DNA of 64,000 nucleotides from assembly GCA_016934035.1 (NCBI GenBank), contig JAFGTP010000002.1, forward strand, positions 35,295 through 99,294. The letters are read 5' to 3'. This DNA is from Fidelibacterota bacterium. Lineage in GTDB: Bacteria; Fidelibacterota; UBA2242; JAFGTP01. The notes beneath the pieces are model-generated. The model ran no database searches. It was not told the DNA's origin and saw nothing but the letters and a program-made list of their open reading frames with translations. Position 1 is the first letter of the stretch. The number at the start of each line of letters is the position of its first letter. The translations under genes were made by a program, and so were the position numbers. Positions 28,129-36,805 of the stretch are shown here, piece after piece.

Positions 28129-29265
28129 ATGTCCGAACTTTTGCAAGAACAAAAATCAAAACGACTGATTGCCCTGGATGTTTTTCGGGGGGCGACTGTT
28201 GCCCTGATGATTACAGTTAATAATCCCGGCAGCTGGGGCCATATTTATGCGCCTTTGAGACATGCCGCCTGGTTTGGCTGTACACCCACAGACCTGGTTT
28301 TTCCCTTTTTCTTATTTATTGTCGGTGTGGCCATGTGGTACGCCTTTTCAAAATACGATCATAAACTAACCAGGGAATCGGGCATAAAAATAATCAAGCG
28401 TAGCATTATTATATTTTTGTTAGGTTTAATTCTGAATATGGTCCGTCCGGTCAGTTCTTTTGGTGATTTCTGGGGAAAACTCCGGATTATGGGTGTGTTG
28501 CAAAGAATTGGTATTGCTTACGGTGTGGCTTCTTTTATGGTTTTGACACTCAAGCCCAGGAGTCTGGTTCGAGCCAGTGGGGCGCTTTTGTTGGTTTACT
28601 GGTTCATACTGGCATTACTGGGTGATTTTTCACTGGAAGGAAATTTTGCCAATAAATTTGACATAGCCTTACTGGGTACATCACACGTCTATCATGGTTA
28701 CGGCATTCCCTTTGATCCGGAAGGAATATTTTCGACAATCCCGGCCCTTGTGACTGCAATTCTGGGGTATTTTACCGGTTCGTGGATAACACAGGCGAAG
28801 AACCCAAAAGAAGCTGTAAAAAAATTAATAATCAAGGGTGTATGGTTTACTCTCGCTGGATTGCTCTGGGGGCTTTTCTTTCCCATCGGCAAACCTCTCT
28901 GGACCAGTTCCTATGTGGTTTATACCGGAGGGTTGGCCATGATAACACTGGGTCTGGCAATCCTGCTGATCGACGTCTGGGGCATTAAAAAATGGGCGAC
29001 CCCTTTTGTGGAATTCGGCGCTAATCCACTGTTCATTTTCGTCCTTTCAAATTTTGTCGTAAAAATCCTGGTCTATGTTTTTAAATGGAAAGATGCAGCC
29101 GGAAAAACCACCAATCTGAAAAACTGGCTTTTCGACCATTTTTTTGTTGTCCTGTCAAATGGAAGTTTAATCAACGGCTCATTGCTGTTTGCATTAACGT
29201 TGATATTTTTTTACTGGTATCTGGTCCACGTGCTCTATAAAAAGAAAATTTTTATTAAAATTTAG
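28129..29265 (+). CDS. HGSNAT-like/DUF5009 membrane acyltransferase
   Basis: 378 residues with about ten membrane helices. The N-terminus has the family signature RLIALDVFRGATVALMITVNN followed by the histidine block LRHAAWFGCTPTDLVFPFFLFIVG. The human homologue HGSNAT moves acetyl groups across the lysosomal membrane to glucosamine; bacterial members probably acetylate cell-surface or periplasmic sugars. TTGGAGGTCTCTTT is a strong ribosome binding site. It stands as a single gene with a hairpin after it. Confidence 0.82.
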   Translation: MSELLQEQKSKRLIALDVFRGATVALMITVNNPGSWGHIYAPLRHAAWFGCTPTDLVFPFFLFIVGVAMWYAFSKYDHKLTRESGIKIIKRSIIIFLLGLILNMVRPVSSFGDFWGKLRIMGVLQRIGIAYGVASFMVLTLKPRSLVRASGALLLVYWFILALLGDFSLEGNFANKFDIALLGTSHVYHGYGIPFDPEGIFSTIPALVTAILGYFTGSWITQAKNPKEAVKKLIIKGVWFTLAGLLWGLFFPIGKPLWTSSYVVYTGGLAMITLGLAILLIDVWGIKKWATPFVEFGANPLFIFVLSNFVVKILVYVFKWKDAAGKTTNLKNWLFDHFFVVLSNGSLINGSLLFALTLIFFYWYLVHVLYKKKIFIKI

Positions 29266-29271
29266 TCTGGT

Positions 29272-29302
29272 ATCCAAAGCCCGTTCTAAGCGGGCCTTGG
29301 AT
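29272..29302. terminator. shared hairpin between convergent genes
   Basis: ATCCAAAGCCCG-TTCTAAG-CGGGCCTTGGAT, a 12-base stem with one mismatch, placed exactly between the acyltransferase stop and the hemerythrin stop. There is no clear T-run on either side. Confidence 0.55.
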
Positions 29303-29710
29303 CTACCGAATACCTTTTTCATTCAGGAAAGCACTGTATTTTTTGTCCGTTCCTTTGATATGGTTTATCAGCCAGTCTCTTAAAAAATTGATAATTTCCA
29401 GTGAGAGCAGTAATTTTCCTTTTTTGAAATCTTCCTGAAAACCATGAACTTTATCCACAAAAACCTGGTGCTCATATTTATGGTTGGCCGTATCCGGATA
29501 ATGATATCGTTCAAAATATTTTTCTTCAGTTTTAAAATGGTCAACGGTATAGGCCGCCAGTTTGCTGATAATTGTTCCCAGTTCTTCTTTCGCCCGGTTA
29601 GTTTTCATTGCGTCGTGAATTTCATTGATATAGGCAAATAATTTTTTGTGTTGATTATCAATTTCCAGAATATTGACACTATATTCGTCACGCCAGTTTG
29701 CTAAAGCCAT
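29303..29710 (-). CDS. bacteriohemerythrin
   Basis: 135 residues. Iron ligands: NQHKKLF, HFKTEEKYF, NHKYEHQVF and NHIKGTDKKY, giving the His/Glu/Asp set of a di-iron oxygen-binding site. It begins three bases after the stop of a histidine kinase gene on the same strand, so the two are co-expressed. An oxygen-linked sensing role for the pair is a reasonable inference; stand-alone O2 storage is the alternative. Confidence 0.93.
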   Translation of the reverse strand: MALANWRDEYSVNILEIDNQHKKLFAYINEIHDAMKTNRAKEELGTIISKLAAYTVDHFKTEEKYFERYHYPDTANHKYEHQVFVDKVHGFQEDFKKGKLLLSLEIINFLRDWLINHIKGTDKKYSAFLNEKGIR

Positions 29711-29713
29711 AAC

Positions 29714-30838
29714 TCACTCCTTTTCTTTGATGTTATAGGGTAAATCGATGAAAAAGGTGGTCCCTGATTCAATCGAACTTTCAAAATAAACTTTTCCTTT
29801 TAAATATTTTTCACCAAATAATTTCATGCTGTATGTACCGATACCTCGTCCTAATCCTTTTGTCGAAAAAGATCGTTGAAATATTTGCAATTGCACTTTT
29901 TCGTCAATGAATGCCGGATTATGAATACTGATGGATAGCCTATTTTTGTTGACGGTGCCTTTAATGGTTATTCTGTCATCGGCCTGGCTGGCCTCAGCTG
30001 CATTTTTGATCATGTTGATCAGTACCCGTTGCAATAATGTGCCGTCGGTTTTTAGATATACTTCACCGACTTCCTTTATTTCGATGTTTACATGCCGGAT
30101 AACCGGATTTTTATCAACCATTGATTGGATCATTTCCAGATACTGGGGCAAATAAAGTTCATCCTCATTTAACTGTAGCCGTCCATTTTCGGCATTGATC
30201 AGCATTCTCTGGGATTCTATTTCTTTGATCAGTTTGTCTGAAAGATTGAAAATGATATCGATCGACTCCGGGTCCGGGTCCGTGTTCATTTTTAACAATT
30301 CTGCCAGTCCGTAGAGTCCTCCGGCGGTGTTTAAAATATCATGAAAAAACACTCTTTCCAAAACTTCTTTTCTTTTTAAATCACTGATATCAATGGCAGA
30401 AATGAAAACATAGGTTGAATTTTTAAACAGAAAGGGTTTGGCCTTAATTGCCAGATCAAAAGCGTCTTTAGTTTTTGTCAGTATTCGACATTCATTTTCA
30501 CAATCTCTGCCTTCCAGTGCTGCCATGATTGCCTGCATAGCTCCGCAGGCCGTACAAAACCGGCTGGTACCGCAGCCCGCTTCCATGACATCCGAATATT
30601 TGCATTGAAGCGCCTCTCCGAGCCTGGACCCCAGTATGTCCCTCTTTACTGCTAATCCGAGGATTTCAAGGAATTTATTGTTGGCAAAAACAATCTGTCT
30701 GTTTTCATTGAGAATAAGAAAAATATTATTGGCAGCATTAGCTAATTCATTGATAAAATCAAAAGAAATAAATTCCTGATTTTGCAACAATACTTCCTGT
30801 TTAGAACTTCTTTCTACACTTCCGAGATAGGTTTCCAT
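29714..30838 (-). CDS. PAS-domain sensor histidine kinase with Cys cluster
   Basis: 374 residues from ATG 30838, which has AGGAGCAGGA just upstream; the ORF track start at 30883 lacks this. Residues about 25-140 form a PAS domain containing a cysteine cluster (GCGTSRFCTACG, then CENEC). The phospho-acceptor histidine is in FFHDILNTAGG (about 166), followed by an HATPase_c domain with N-box LINMIKNAAEA and G-box GLGRGIGTYSMKLFGE. No membrane helix is visible, so it is probably a cytoplasmic sensor. No response regulator is adjacent; the next gene is a hemerythrin. Confidence 0.88.
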   Translation of the reverse strand: METYLGSVERSSKQEVLLQNQEFISFDFINELANAANNIFLILNENRQIVFANNKFLEILGLAVKRDILGSRLGEALQCKYSDVMEAGCGTSRFCTACGAMQAIMAALEGRDCENECRILTKTKDAFDLAIKAKPFLFKNSTYVFISAIDISDLKRKEVLERVFFHDILNTAGGLYGLAELLKMNTDPDPESIDIIFNLSDKLIKEIESQRMLINAENGRLQLNEDELYLPQYLEMIQSMVDKNPVIRHVNIEIKEVGEVYLKTDGTLLQRVLINMIKNAAEASQADDRITIKGTVNKNRLSISIHNPAFIDEKVQLQIFQRSFSTKGLGRGIGTYSMKLFGEKYLKGKVYFESSIESGTTFFIDLPYNIKEKE

Positions 30839-31072
30839 TCCTGCTCCTGATTTTTGATAAAAACGTGTGACATTATGAGACAAAAAATATACCGTTTGAA
30901 ACTGAATCCTTTATTTCTTGAAAAATTGTGGGTCCTATTCTTTTTTTAGAAATCACTAAAAATTAAAATAATTGAATAAAAATCCACAAATATTAGTAGT
31001 ATTTAAATATTCTGTGATTTTTTATATACTTTAAGATTGCCAAATCAATAAAAATAAACTATTTTTTAGGTG

Positions 31073-31078
31073 TATAAT
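31073..31078 (+). promoter_or_regulatory. candidate -10 element of the subtilase gene
   Basis: TATAAT in TAGGTGTATAATCATAG, about 50 bases before ATG 31127. No clear -35 is seen. The 288-base gap on its left (30839-31126) is very AT-rich and shows no gene. Confidence 0.35.
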
Positions 31079-31126
31079 CATAGTGTGAATTAAGTAATCA
31101 TTTTAATTACATAGGAGAAAACTAAT

Positions 31127-33451
31127 ATGGTCAGGCATAAATCCATTTTAGTCCTCATTTTATTTTCACTTTCTCTATCTGCCCAAACAAATTTATTGAA
31201 AGAGAAAATTTTCGAGGGATACAGAAATTCTGTCAAACATGAATTTCCAAACAATCGGGTATTATTAAAAGCAAATGGCGCAAATGATTCAAATCCGATA
31301 ATATCATCCGAATTGTTGAATCTGATTGAAACTTGCAATTCACCTGTCCTTGAAACTCCGGAAGGTCTTCTGGTCGGTTCGTCTCAAAATGGAGAAAGAA
31401 CAAAGACTTTTGAATCCCTGGTTCCCATTTATATTTACATAAAAAACGAATCAGAAATAGAGACTATTACCCCTTTTCTCACTGGTGAATACGACTTTAA
31501 TGCAAAGTTTAGCTTGCTTTCCGGATATACGACTGTGAAAAATCTCATTGAATTGGGAAAGGATATTGAAAACATCAGGCATATTCGATCAATCCTGCCC
31601 CCGGTAACCCATGCCGGCAGCACAACAACTGAGGGAGATTTAGTTCATCGAACCGATCTGGTCCGGTCAACCTATGGTTTTGATGGTACCGGCATAAAAA
31701 TTGGAATTATATCTGACGGTGTCGATAACAGGCTGACCGCCCAAATGTCCGGAGACCTTCCTGTGGACGGAGCAGGGTTGACAGTGCTCAGTAATGCATT
31801 GGGGGGAGATGAAGGAACAGCCATGCTGGAAATCGTCTATGACATGGTTCCGGGCGCAGAATTATATTTTCATGATTGTGGATCTAATTGGAATGAATTT
31901 AATGATGCAATTGATGCTTTGGTAAGTGCCGGTTGCAATATCCTTTGTGATGATATTGGCTGGCTTGCTGTTCCATTTTTTGAAGACGGTGTAATTGCTT
32001 CTCATCTGGAAAGTGTTATTAATTCTCAAAATATCATTTATACCAGTTCAGCCGGTAATGCCGGTCAAAGTCACCATCAATCCCAATTCTTTCCTCTTTC
32101 CGAGTATCCGAACTATCATGATTTTTCAGGAGGAACGTCCAGTTTGTCGGATATGTACTGTAACCTATCCAGAGGAAATAGCATTAGCATAGTGCTCCAA
32201 TGGAATGACCCTTTTGGCAATTCGGGAAATGATTATGACCTTTATCTATATTCCCGTAAATCTGATGCGATTGTAGCCAGTTCCACCAATATTCAAAATG
32301 GTAATGATGATCCGTTGGAGTTTATTAATTACACGGCAAATAATACTACAGCTGGTGATTTTGAAATATGGGTTTTCAATTCTTCTGCTTCAGGAAATGA
32401 AATAATTGAAGTGTTTCTTTATGGGAATAATTACACTAACAATACCTCACCGGTTGATGCAATTTTTGGCCATTCAGCAGCCAATGGCGTCATTAGCTGT
32501 GCTGCCGTATTTCAGGGGTCGCCGGGTTCAGTGGAACCCTTTTCTTCTCAGGGACCATCAACAATTGCCTATCCATCGGCAGAATCCAGACAAACACCCA
32601 AAATAACCGGTGTTGATGGGGTTTCTGTAACCGGAGCCGGTGGATTTCCGAATCCCTTTTATGGCACCAGTGCCGCTGCGCCTCATGTAGCAGCTGTTGC
32701 TGCAATGATCTGGTCCCATGATCCCGGTTATACAAGAGATGAGGTTATCAATATGTTATATGGTAGTGCGGTGGACCTTGGTGCCAGTGGGTTTGACAAT
32801 ATTTATGGTTTTGGCAGAGCAGATGCCTATTCAACCTATCAGGATTATTCATTACCCGTTGAACTCCAAAATTTCACCTGTTATTTTGACCAAGGTGTCG
32901 TCAATATTCAATGGCGAACAGAAAGTGAATTGAACAACCTTGGTTTTATAATAGAGAAAAAATTTAATGAAAACTGGCAGCAGATGGTTTCATTTCAAAA
33001 TGATGCCCATCTCCTGGGGCAGGGTACATCGTCAATACCGACCAATTATTATTATTCTGATCAAGCAGTGATAAGCGGCTCAACCTACCAGTATCGGTTG
33101 ATTGATATTGATTATAATGGAAATAAAACAGTACATGATGATTTAATACAGACAGTATCTATTCCGGAAAAAATGGAAAAATCAATCCAAAATTTTGCCT
33201 TGAATGGAATATATCCAAACCCTTTTAATCCTTCAGCCAATATTTCATACCAGCTGAGTGAAGAATCTCTGGTCAAAGTCAGGGTCTTTAATATTACCGG
33301 TGATTTGATAGTCGAATTAATAAACCGAAAACAATCTTCCGGCCTGCATCATATAACCTGGAACGCCGCAAATTTTGCCGGCGGCCTTTATATTGTTCAA
33401 ATCTCCAATGAAAAATTAGCAATTTCACAAAAATGTTTATTGCTGAAATAA
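31127..33451 (+). CDS. S8 (subtilisin-like) peptidase with T9SS sorting domain
   Basis: 774 residues: signal peptide (1-20), an N-terminal region, a peptidase domain (about 185-565) and a fibronectin-like plus sorting module (YPNPFNPSANISYQ… to the end). The catalytic Asp lies in GIKIGIISDGVD, the oxyanion Asn in TSSAGNAG and the Ser in GTSAAAPHVAAVAAM. Where subtilisins have the catalytic His (HGT), this protein has DEGTAMLEIV, that is Glu. AGGAGAAAACTAAT precedes the ATG. It is probably exported by the type IX system. Whether Glu supports catalysis, as in sedolisins, or the enzyme is inactive cannot be judged here. Confidence 0.85.
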   Translation: MVRHKSILVLILFSLSLSAQTNLLKEKIFEGYRNSVKHEFPNNRVLLKANGANDSNPIISSELLNLIETCNSPVLETPEGLLVGSSQNGERTKTFESLVPIYIYIKNESEIETITPFLTGEYDFNAKFSLLSGYTTVKNLIELGKDIENIRHIRSILPPVTHAGSTTTEGDLVHRTDLVRSTYGFDGTGIKIGIISDGVDNRLTAQMSGDLPVDGAGLTVLSNALGGDEGTAMLEIVYDMVPGAELYFHDCGSNWNEFNDAIDALVSAGCNILCDDIGWLAVPFFEDGVIASHLESVINSQNIIYTSSAGNAGQSHHQSQFFPLSEYPNYHDFSGGTSSLSDMYCNLSRGNSISIVLQWNDPFGNSGNDYDLYLYSRKSDAIVASSTNIQNGNDDPLEFINYTANNTTAGDFEIWVFNSSASGNEIIEVFLYGNNYTNNTSPVDAIFGHSAANGVISCAAVFQGSPGSVEPFSSQGPSTIAYPSAESRQTPKITGVDGVSVTGAGGFPNPFYGTSAAAPHVAAVAAMIWSHDPGYTRDEVINMLYGSAVDLGASGFDNIYGFGRADAYSTYQDYSLPVELQNFTCYFDQGVVNIQWRTESELNNLGFIIEKKFNENWQQMVSFQNDAHLLGQGTSSIPTNYYYSDQAVISGSTYQYRLIDIDYNGNKTVHDDLIQTVSIPEKMEKSIQNFALNGIYPNPFNPSANISYQLSEESLVKVRVFNITGDLIVELINRKQSSGLHHITWNAANFAGGLYIVQISNEKLAISQKCLLLK

Positions 33452-33475
33452 ATTTTTAATAATTTAAAATTCTTA

Positions 33476-33512
33476 AAACCTCCTTGAGAATTTCAAAGGG
33501 AGGTTTTTTTGA
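33476..33512 (+). terminator. rho-independent terminator after the subtilase gene
   Basis: AAACCTCCTTGA…TCAAAGGGAGGTTTTTTT: a strong stem followed by a T-run. Confidence 0.85.
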
Positions 33513-33587
33513 TTTCTGTCACATTCCATTCCTGGGTTCTGTAATAATTTCTGATCGTTATCATAATTAAAAATGGAGATGTTCAAA

Positions 33588-34241
33588 ATGAAAAAAATCA
33601 ACAGAAAATTAGGTTTCATCATGATTGCACTAATTGCAGTAACCTTTGCGCAGGACGCAAAAATCGATTCACTCTACAAATGGAATGAACAGATGTACAA
33701 AGAACAGAGAAATGATCCTCTGGCCAATAAAAAAATGGGTATTGAAGCAAATTTATTGCGACTCCTTTTCATCGATGAAACCGTTTCAATCAGTGGGGGA
33801 TTTTCCTTATTTAATATCACCCGGCAGGCTGAAGTTGCATTTCCCTTATTTTACAACAATCCCAATGATGGTGTCAGTTTTTTTACAGCCGATTGTCATT
33901 ATCGCCATTTCCTGGGTAATACGCAAAATGGTTTTTATCTAAGCGGTTTTACCAGATATGCTAACCTGTCTGGCCATGAGAAGATAAAAAATGATGGTAT
34001 TAATGATGACGACTTCTGGTATGAAGACAGTGAAAAAGGAGAAAAAATAACCCGCTCCAAATTTGGAGTTGGTGTCGGCCTCGGTTACAGAAAATTTTCT
34101 AAAAGCGGCCTTTACTGGGGATGCAGTTTAAATTTAGGTCGGTACATTATCGGAGAAAATGAAGTGTTTTATGAAGGACCAATGATTGATCAAAAATTTA
34201 TTGTCAATGTGGAATTTTTAAAGTTTGGTTTTGCTTTTTAA
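33588..34241 (+). CDS. putative outer-membrane beta-barrel protein
   Basis: 217 residues from ATG 33588, chosen because GGAG lies 9 bases upstream and the signal peptide (MKKINRKLGFIMIALIAVTFAQ) starts there. The mature protein alternates polar and aromatic residues in strands (FGVGVGLGYRKF, GLYWGCSLNLGRYI) and ends in KFGFAF with a terminal Phe, the usual signal for barrel insertion. No family is recognised. It is a single-gene unit between two terminators. Confidence 0.65.
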   Translation: MKKINRKLGFIMIALIAVTFAQDAKIDSLYKWNEQMYKEQRNDPLANKKMGIEANLLRLLFIDETVSISGGFSLFNITRQAEVAFPLFYNNPNDGVSFFTADCHYRHFLGNTQNGFYLSGFTRYANLSGHEKIKNDGINDDDFWYEDSEKGEKITRSKFGVGVGLGYRKFSKSGLYWGCSLNLGRYIIGENEVFYEGPMIDQKFIVNVEFLKFGFAF

Positions 34242-34242
34242 T

Positions 34243-34280
34243 AAAAAAAACCCCACTTGTTTTCAAGTGGGGTTTTTTTT
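34243..34280. terminator. bidirectional rho-independent terminator
   Basis: AAAAAAAACCCCACTTG-TTTT-CAAGTGGGGTTTTTTTT: a 9-base GC-rich stem with A-run and T-run, serving both convergent genes. Confidence 0.92.
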
Positions 34281-34292
34281 ATCAGAAAATTA

Positions 34293-35078
34293 TTAATTGA
34301 TTTTATCGATCCAGGCAGATTCTCTGTGGTATTTTGTTTTTATTATGTTGAGCATCTCTCTTGCTTTTGCCTGGTCCTGGAAGGAATTTGTCCGGACACG
34401 ATACCAGGTACCGCCCTTGCTGGGTATATTCACCCTTTTGATGTAAACATCGTCTAGCCCCATTTCCTTCAATTCTTTCATTTCTTTTTCAGCAGCAGCA
34501 AAGGATTTGAAAGAGGAAATCTGAATTGTATAAATTCCTTCTTCTTTTTCATCAACTCTAGCTGGTTGTGTCTGAGATTCCGTTTTGGGTTTTACCACCG
34601 GTTCAGCCATTTCTTTGACAGGTTCTGAGATCCTCTGGGATGGGTTGTCATCCTCCAGGTAGATCGGCTCTGCTTCCGATAATTCGCTGTTGTCTGTAGT
34701 TTCTTCTGGTAAATTTGCCTGTGTTACCTGGGCAACGGCTTCACCTTTGATTTTGCATAAAAAAACTGTTTCTTTTTTTAACTTTTGGTCCGGGGTCAGC
34801 ACTTCACATTTTACTCTGTAATCCCCCGGCACATCAGGAATAAAATAAATATTATAACCATTGCTGGAAGGTTGAAAACTTAATACGCTCAGATTACTTT
34901 GCAGCGGTCTTTCCATAAAACTCCAGCTAAAAGTACATCCGAGAGTATCTGAACTGGTTTCTATTTCCGGTACTAAATAGACCGGCGATCCAGCTTCACC
35001 CGGAATTACTTTTTCCGATTCACAACTGACCATAAAAATTGATAATATTAAAATTGAAAATATTAACAGCTTTTTCAT
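34293..35078 (-). CDS. SPOR-domain lipoprotein
   Basis: 261 residues: lipoprotein signal with lipobox VSC (MKKLLIFSILILSIFMVSC), a PKD/Ig-like domain (about 28-110), an acidic low-complexity linker, and a C-terminal SPOR domain (about 183-255, GIYTIQISSFKSFAAAEKEM…GTWYRVRTNSF). SPOR binds peptidoglycan free of stem peptides, so this is an envelope protein likely at the septum, comparable with RlpA- or DamX-type proteins. It lies downstream of ndk on the same strand. Confidence 0.83.
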   Translation of the reverse strand: MKKLLIFSILILSIFMVSCESEKVIPGEAGSPVYLVPEIETSSDTLGCTFSWSFMERPLQSNLSVLSFQPSSNGYNIYFIPDVPGDYRVKCEVLTPDQKLKKETVFLCKIKGEAVAQVTQANLPEETTDNSELSEAEPIYLEDDNPSQRISEPVKEMAEPVVKPKTESQTQPARVDEKEEGIYTIQISSFKSFAAAEKEMKELKEMGLDDVYIKRVNIPSKGGTWYRVRTNSFQDQAKAREMLNIIKTKYHRESAWIDKIN

Positions 35079-35103
35079 TTTACCCTCCGATAATTTTTCT
35101 AAT

Positions 35104-35520
35104 TTAATGAATCACCTCGATAAAGGGAAAGAAAAAAGTCATTTCTCTAAGCACACTTTCTTCGCAATCAGAACCATGGACGATATTATAGGTCACATTA
35201 GTACCATAGAGTTGTCTTAAAGTGCCTTCTTCTGCCTGGGTGGGGTCTGTGTTACCAATAATTTTTCTAAAATCTTCGATGGCATTTTCTTTTCTCAGTA
35301 CCATGGGTATACAGGGGCCGGAGGTCATCATTTCCAGTAATCGTTCAAAAAAGGGTTTGCCTTTGTGGGCCGCGTAAAACTCTTCCGCCTGTTTTCTCGT
35401 GAGGTAGGTTTTTCTCATCCGTACAATTTCAAAGCCGTGTTCTTCAATAAATTCAATAGCCTTACCAGTCAATTTTCTCTGAACACAATCAGGTTTTAAA
35501 TTTGCAAATGTCAGTTCCAT
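35104..35520 (-). CDS. ndk: nucleoside diphosphate kinase
   Basis: 138 residues, normal length. It transfers the gamma-phosphate between nucleoside tri- and diphosphates via a phosphohistidine, visible in YNIVHGSDCEESVLRE. Other family blocks: FANLKPDCVQRKLTGKAIEFIE, GPCIPMVL, GNTDPTQAEEGTLRQLYG. The start is ATG 35520 with AGGAAAT upstream. The SPOR lipoprotein gene follows 25 bases downstream. Confidence 0.96.
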   Translation of the reverse strand: MELTFANLKPDCVQRKLTGKAIEFIEEHGFEIVRMRKTYLTRKQAEEFYAAHKGKPFFERLLEMMTSGPCIPMVLRKENAIEDFRKIIGNTDPTQAEEGTLRQLYGTNVTYNIVHGSDCEESVLREMTFFFPFIEVIH

Positions 35521-35689
35521 TAATTTCCTCTTTATATTAGTTAATTCATCTAACTTTTAAATATAGTTATATTCGAAATATTTATAAACCATCAATACAA
35601 AAATTTTGGGAATTGGTTTGTTATCCAGGGAAAAAATGGAGTGAAATTATAATAAGATAAAGAAAAAATGATTTATCTAAAAAAACCTG

Positions 35690-35716
35690 GTATAGAGATT
35701 ATACCAGGTTTTCATG
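35690..35716 (-). terminator. rho-independent terminator after arcC
   Basis: AACCTGGTAT…ATACCAGGTT with a T-run on the minus strand (TTTTTTTAGAT), directly after the arcC stop at 35718. Confidence 0.85.
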
Positions 35717-35717
35717 A

Positions 35718-36665
35718 TTATTTTGTTATCAGGGTAATTTTATCATCAGGCAAATCATCTTTGACAGAATCCAGTGAGGTAATGATTACCTTGCTGCCAC
35801 CATTTTCCAAAAATGACAAGGCCGCTTGAATCTTGGGCCCCATGGAACCGGGCGGAAATTGACCTTCATCAAAGTAGCCTTTTAATTCATCATAGGTCAC
35901 TTTACCCAGATTTTGCTGGTTTTCTTTTCCAAAATTAATGGCTACCTGATCAACATCAGTGAGAATAAATAATTCTTCAGCTCCTATGTCGTGCGCCAGA
36001 ACGGCTGAGGCCAGGTCTTTGTCGATGACGCCATCAACACCTTCATAATCACCATTTTCATCGATATAGACGGGAATTCCGCCGCCACCAGCTGCAATCA
36101 CCACAACGCCTTCATCCACCAGGCGTTTGATGGCTCTTTTGTTGATTATCTCCAAGGGAGTTGGTGATGGGACGACTCGTCGCCAGCCTTTGTTGGGTAC
36201 TTCTTTGATGGACCAGTCAAATTTTTTTGCCAGGGCATTTATTTCCCTTTCAGTATACCAGCCGCCAACATATTTCTGAGGATTCTTGATGGCCGGGTCA
36301 TTGCCATCCACAATAATTTGTGTGGCAATGGTAACAACATCACGATCAATATCTATTTTTCGAATGGCATTTTGCAATGATTGCTCAATCATGTATCCCA
36401 TACCGCCTTCGGTATCAGCCACGCAGATTCCCAGGGGAATAATTGGTGCTTTTCCTTCTGCGGCTTCAACACGCAACAGGGCATTGCCTACCTGAGGACC
36501 ATTACCATGGGTAACGGCCAGATTATATCCTTTTTCAATTAGCCGGATGATTGCTTTTCGGCTTTTTCGTGTATTTCGAAATTGATTGGCAATGGTATCC
36601 AATTCACCCTTGGGTGAAATGGCATTGCCGCCCAAAGCCACTACTGCTGTTTTCTTTTTTCCCAT
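35718..36665 (-). CDS. arcC: carbamate kinase
   Basis: 315 residues from ATG 36665, which is preceded by AGGAGAG; the ORF track start at 36704 has no support. Family blocks: KTAVVALGGNAISPKGE, AVTHGNGPQVGNALLR, KGWRRVVPSPTP, VVIAAGGGGIPVY, DKDLASAVLA, FPPGSMGPKIQAA. It makes ATP from carbamoyl phosphate (arginine or purine breakdown), or the reverse. No arcA or arcB is nearby. The gene just upstream on the same strand encodes a cyclic-2,3-diphosphoglycerate synthase family protein. Confidence 0.95.
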   Translation of the reverse strand: MGKKKTAVVALGGNAISPKGELDTIANQFRNTRKSRKAIIRLIEKGYNLAVTHGNGPQVGNALLRVEAAEGKAPIIPLGICVADTEGGMGYMIEQSLQNAIRKIDIDRDVVTIATQIIVDGNDPAIKNPQKYVGGWYTEREINALAKKFDWSIKEVPNKGWRRVVPSPTPLEIINKRAIKRLVDEGVVVIAAGGGGIPVYIDENGDYEGVDGVIDKDLASAVLAHDIGAEELFILTDVDQVAINFGKENQQNLGKVTYDELKGYFDEGQFPPGSMGPKIQAALSFLENGGSKVIITSLDSVKDDLPDDKITLITK

Positions 36666-36750
36666 TCTCTCTCCTGAATAAGAATTTTTTCTTTGGTTGT
36701 TCAATTAATAAAAAGCAAAAATCTCTCTCTTTTCCAGTGTAAAAAACAAA

Positions 36751-36790
36751 TCAACCTTGACAGTAAAAAGTCAAGGTTGATTGAACGATA
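36751..36790 (-). terminator. hairpin terminator between the cDPGS-family gene and arcC
   Basis: TCAACCTTGAC-AGTAAAAA-GTCAAGGTTGA, a perfect 11-base stem; on the minus strand it runs into TTTGTTTTTT. It lies after the 36806 stop and before arcC. Confidence 0.8.
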
Positions 36791-36805
36791 TGAAATACTT
36801 ATTTT

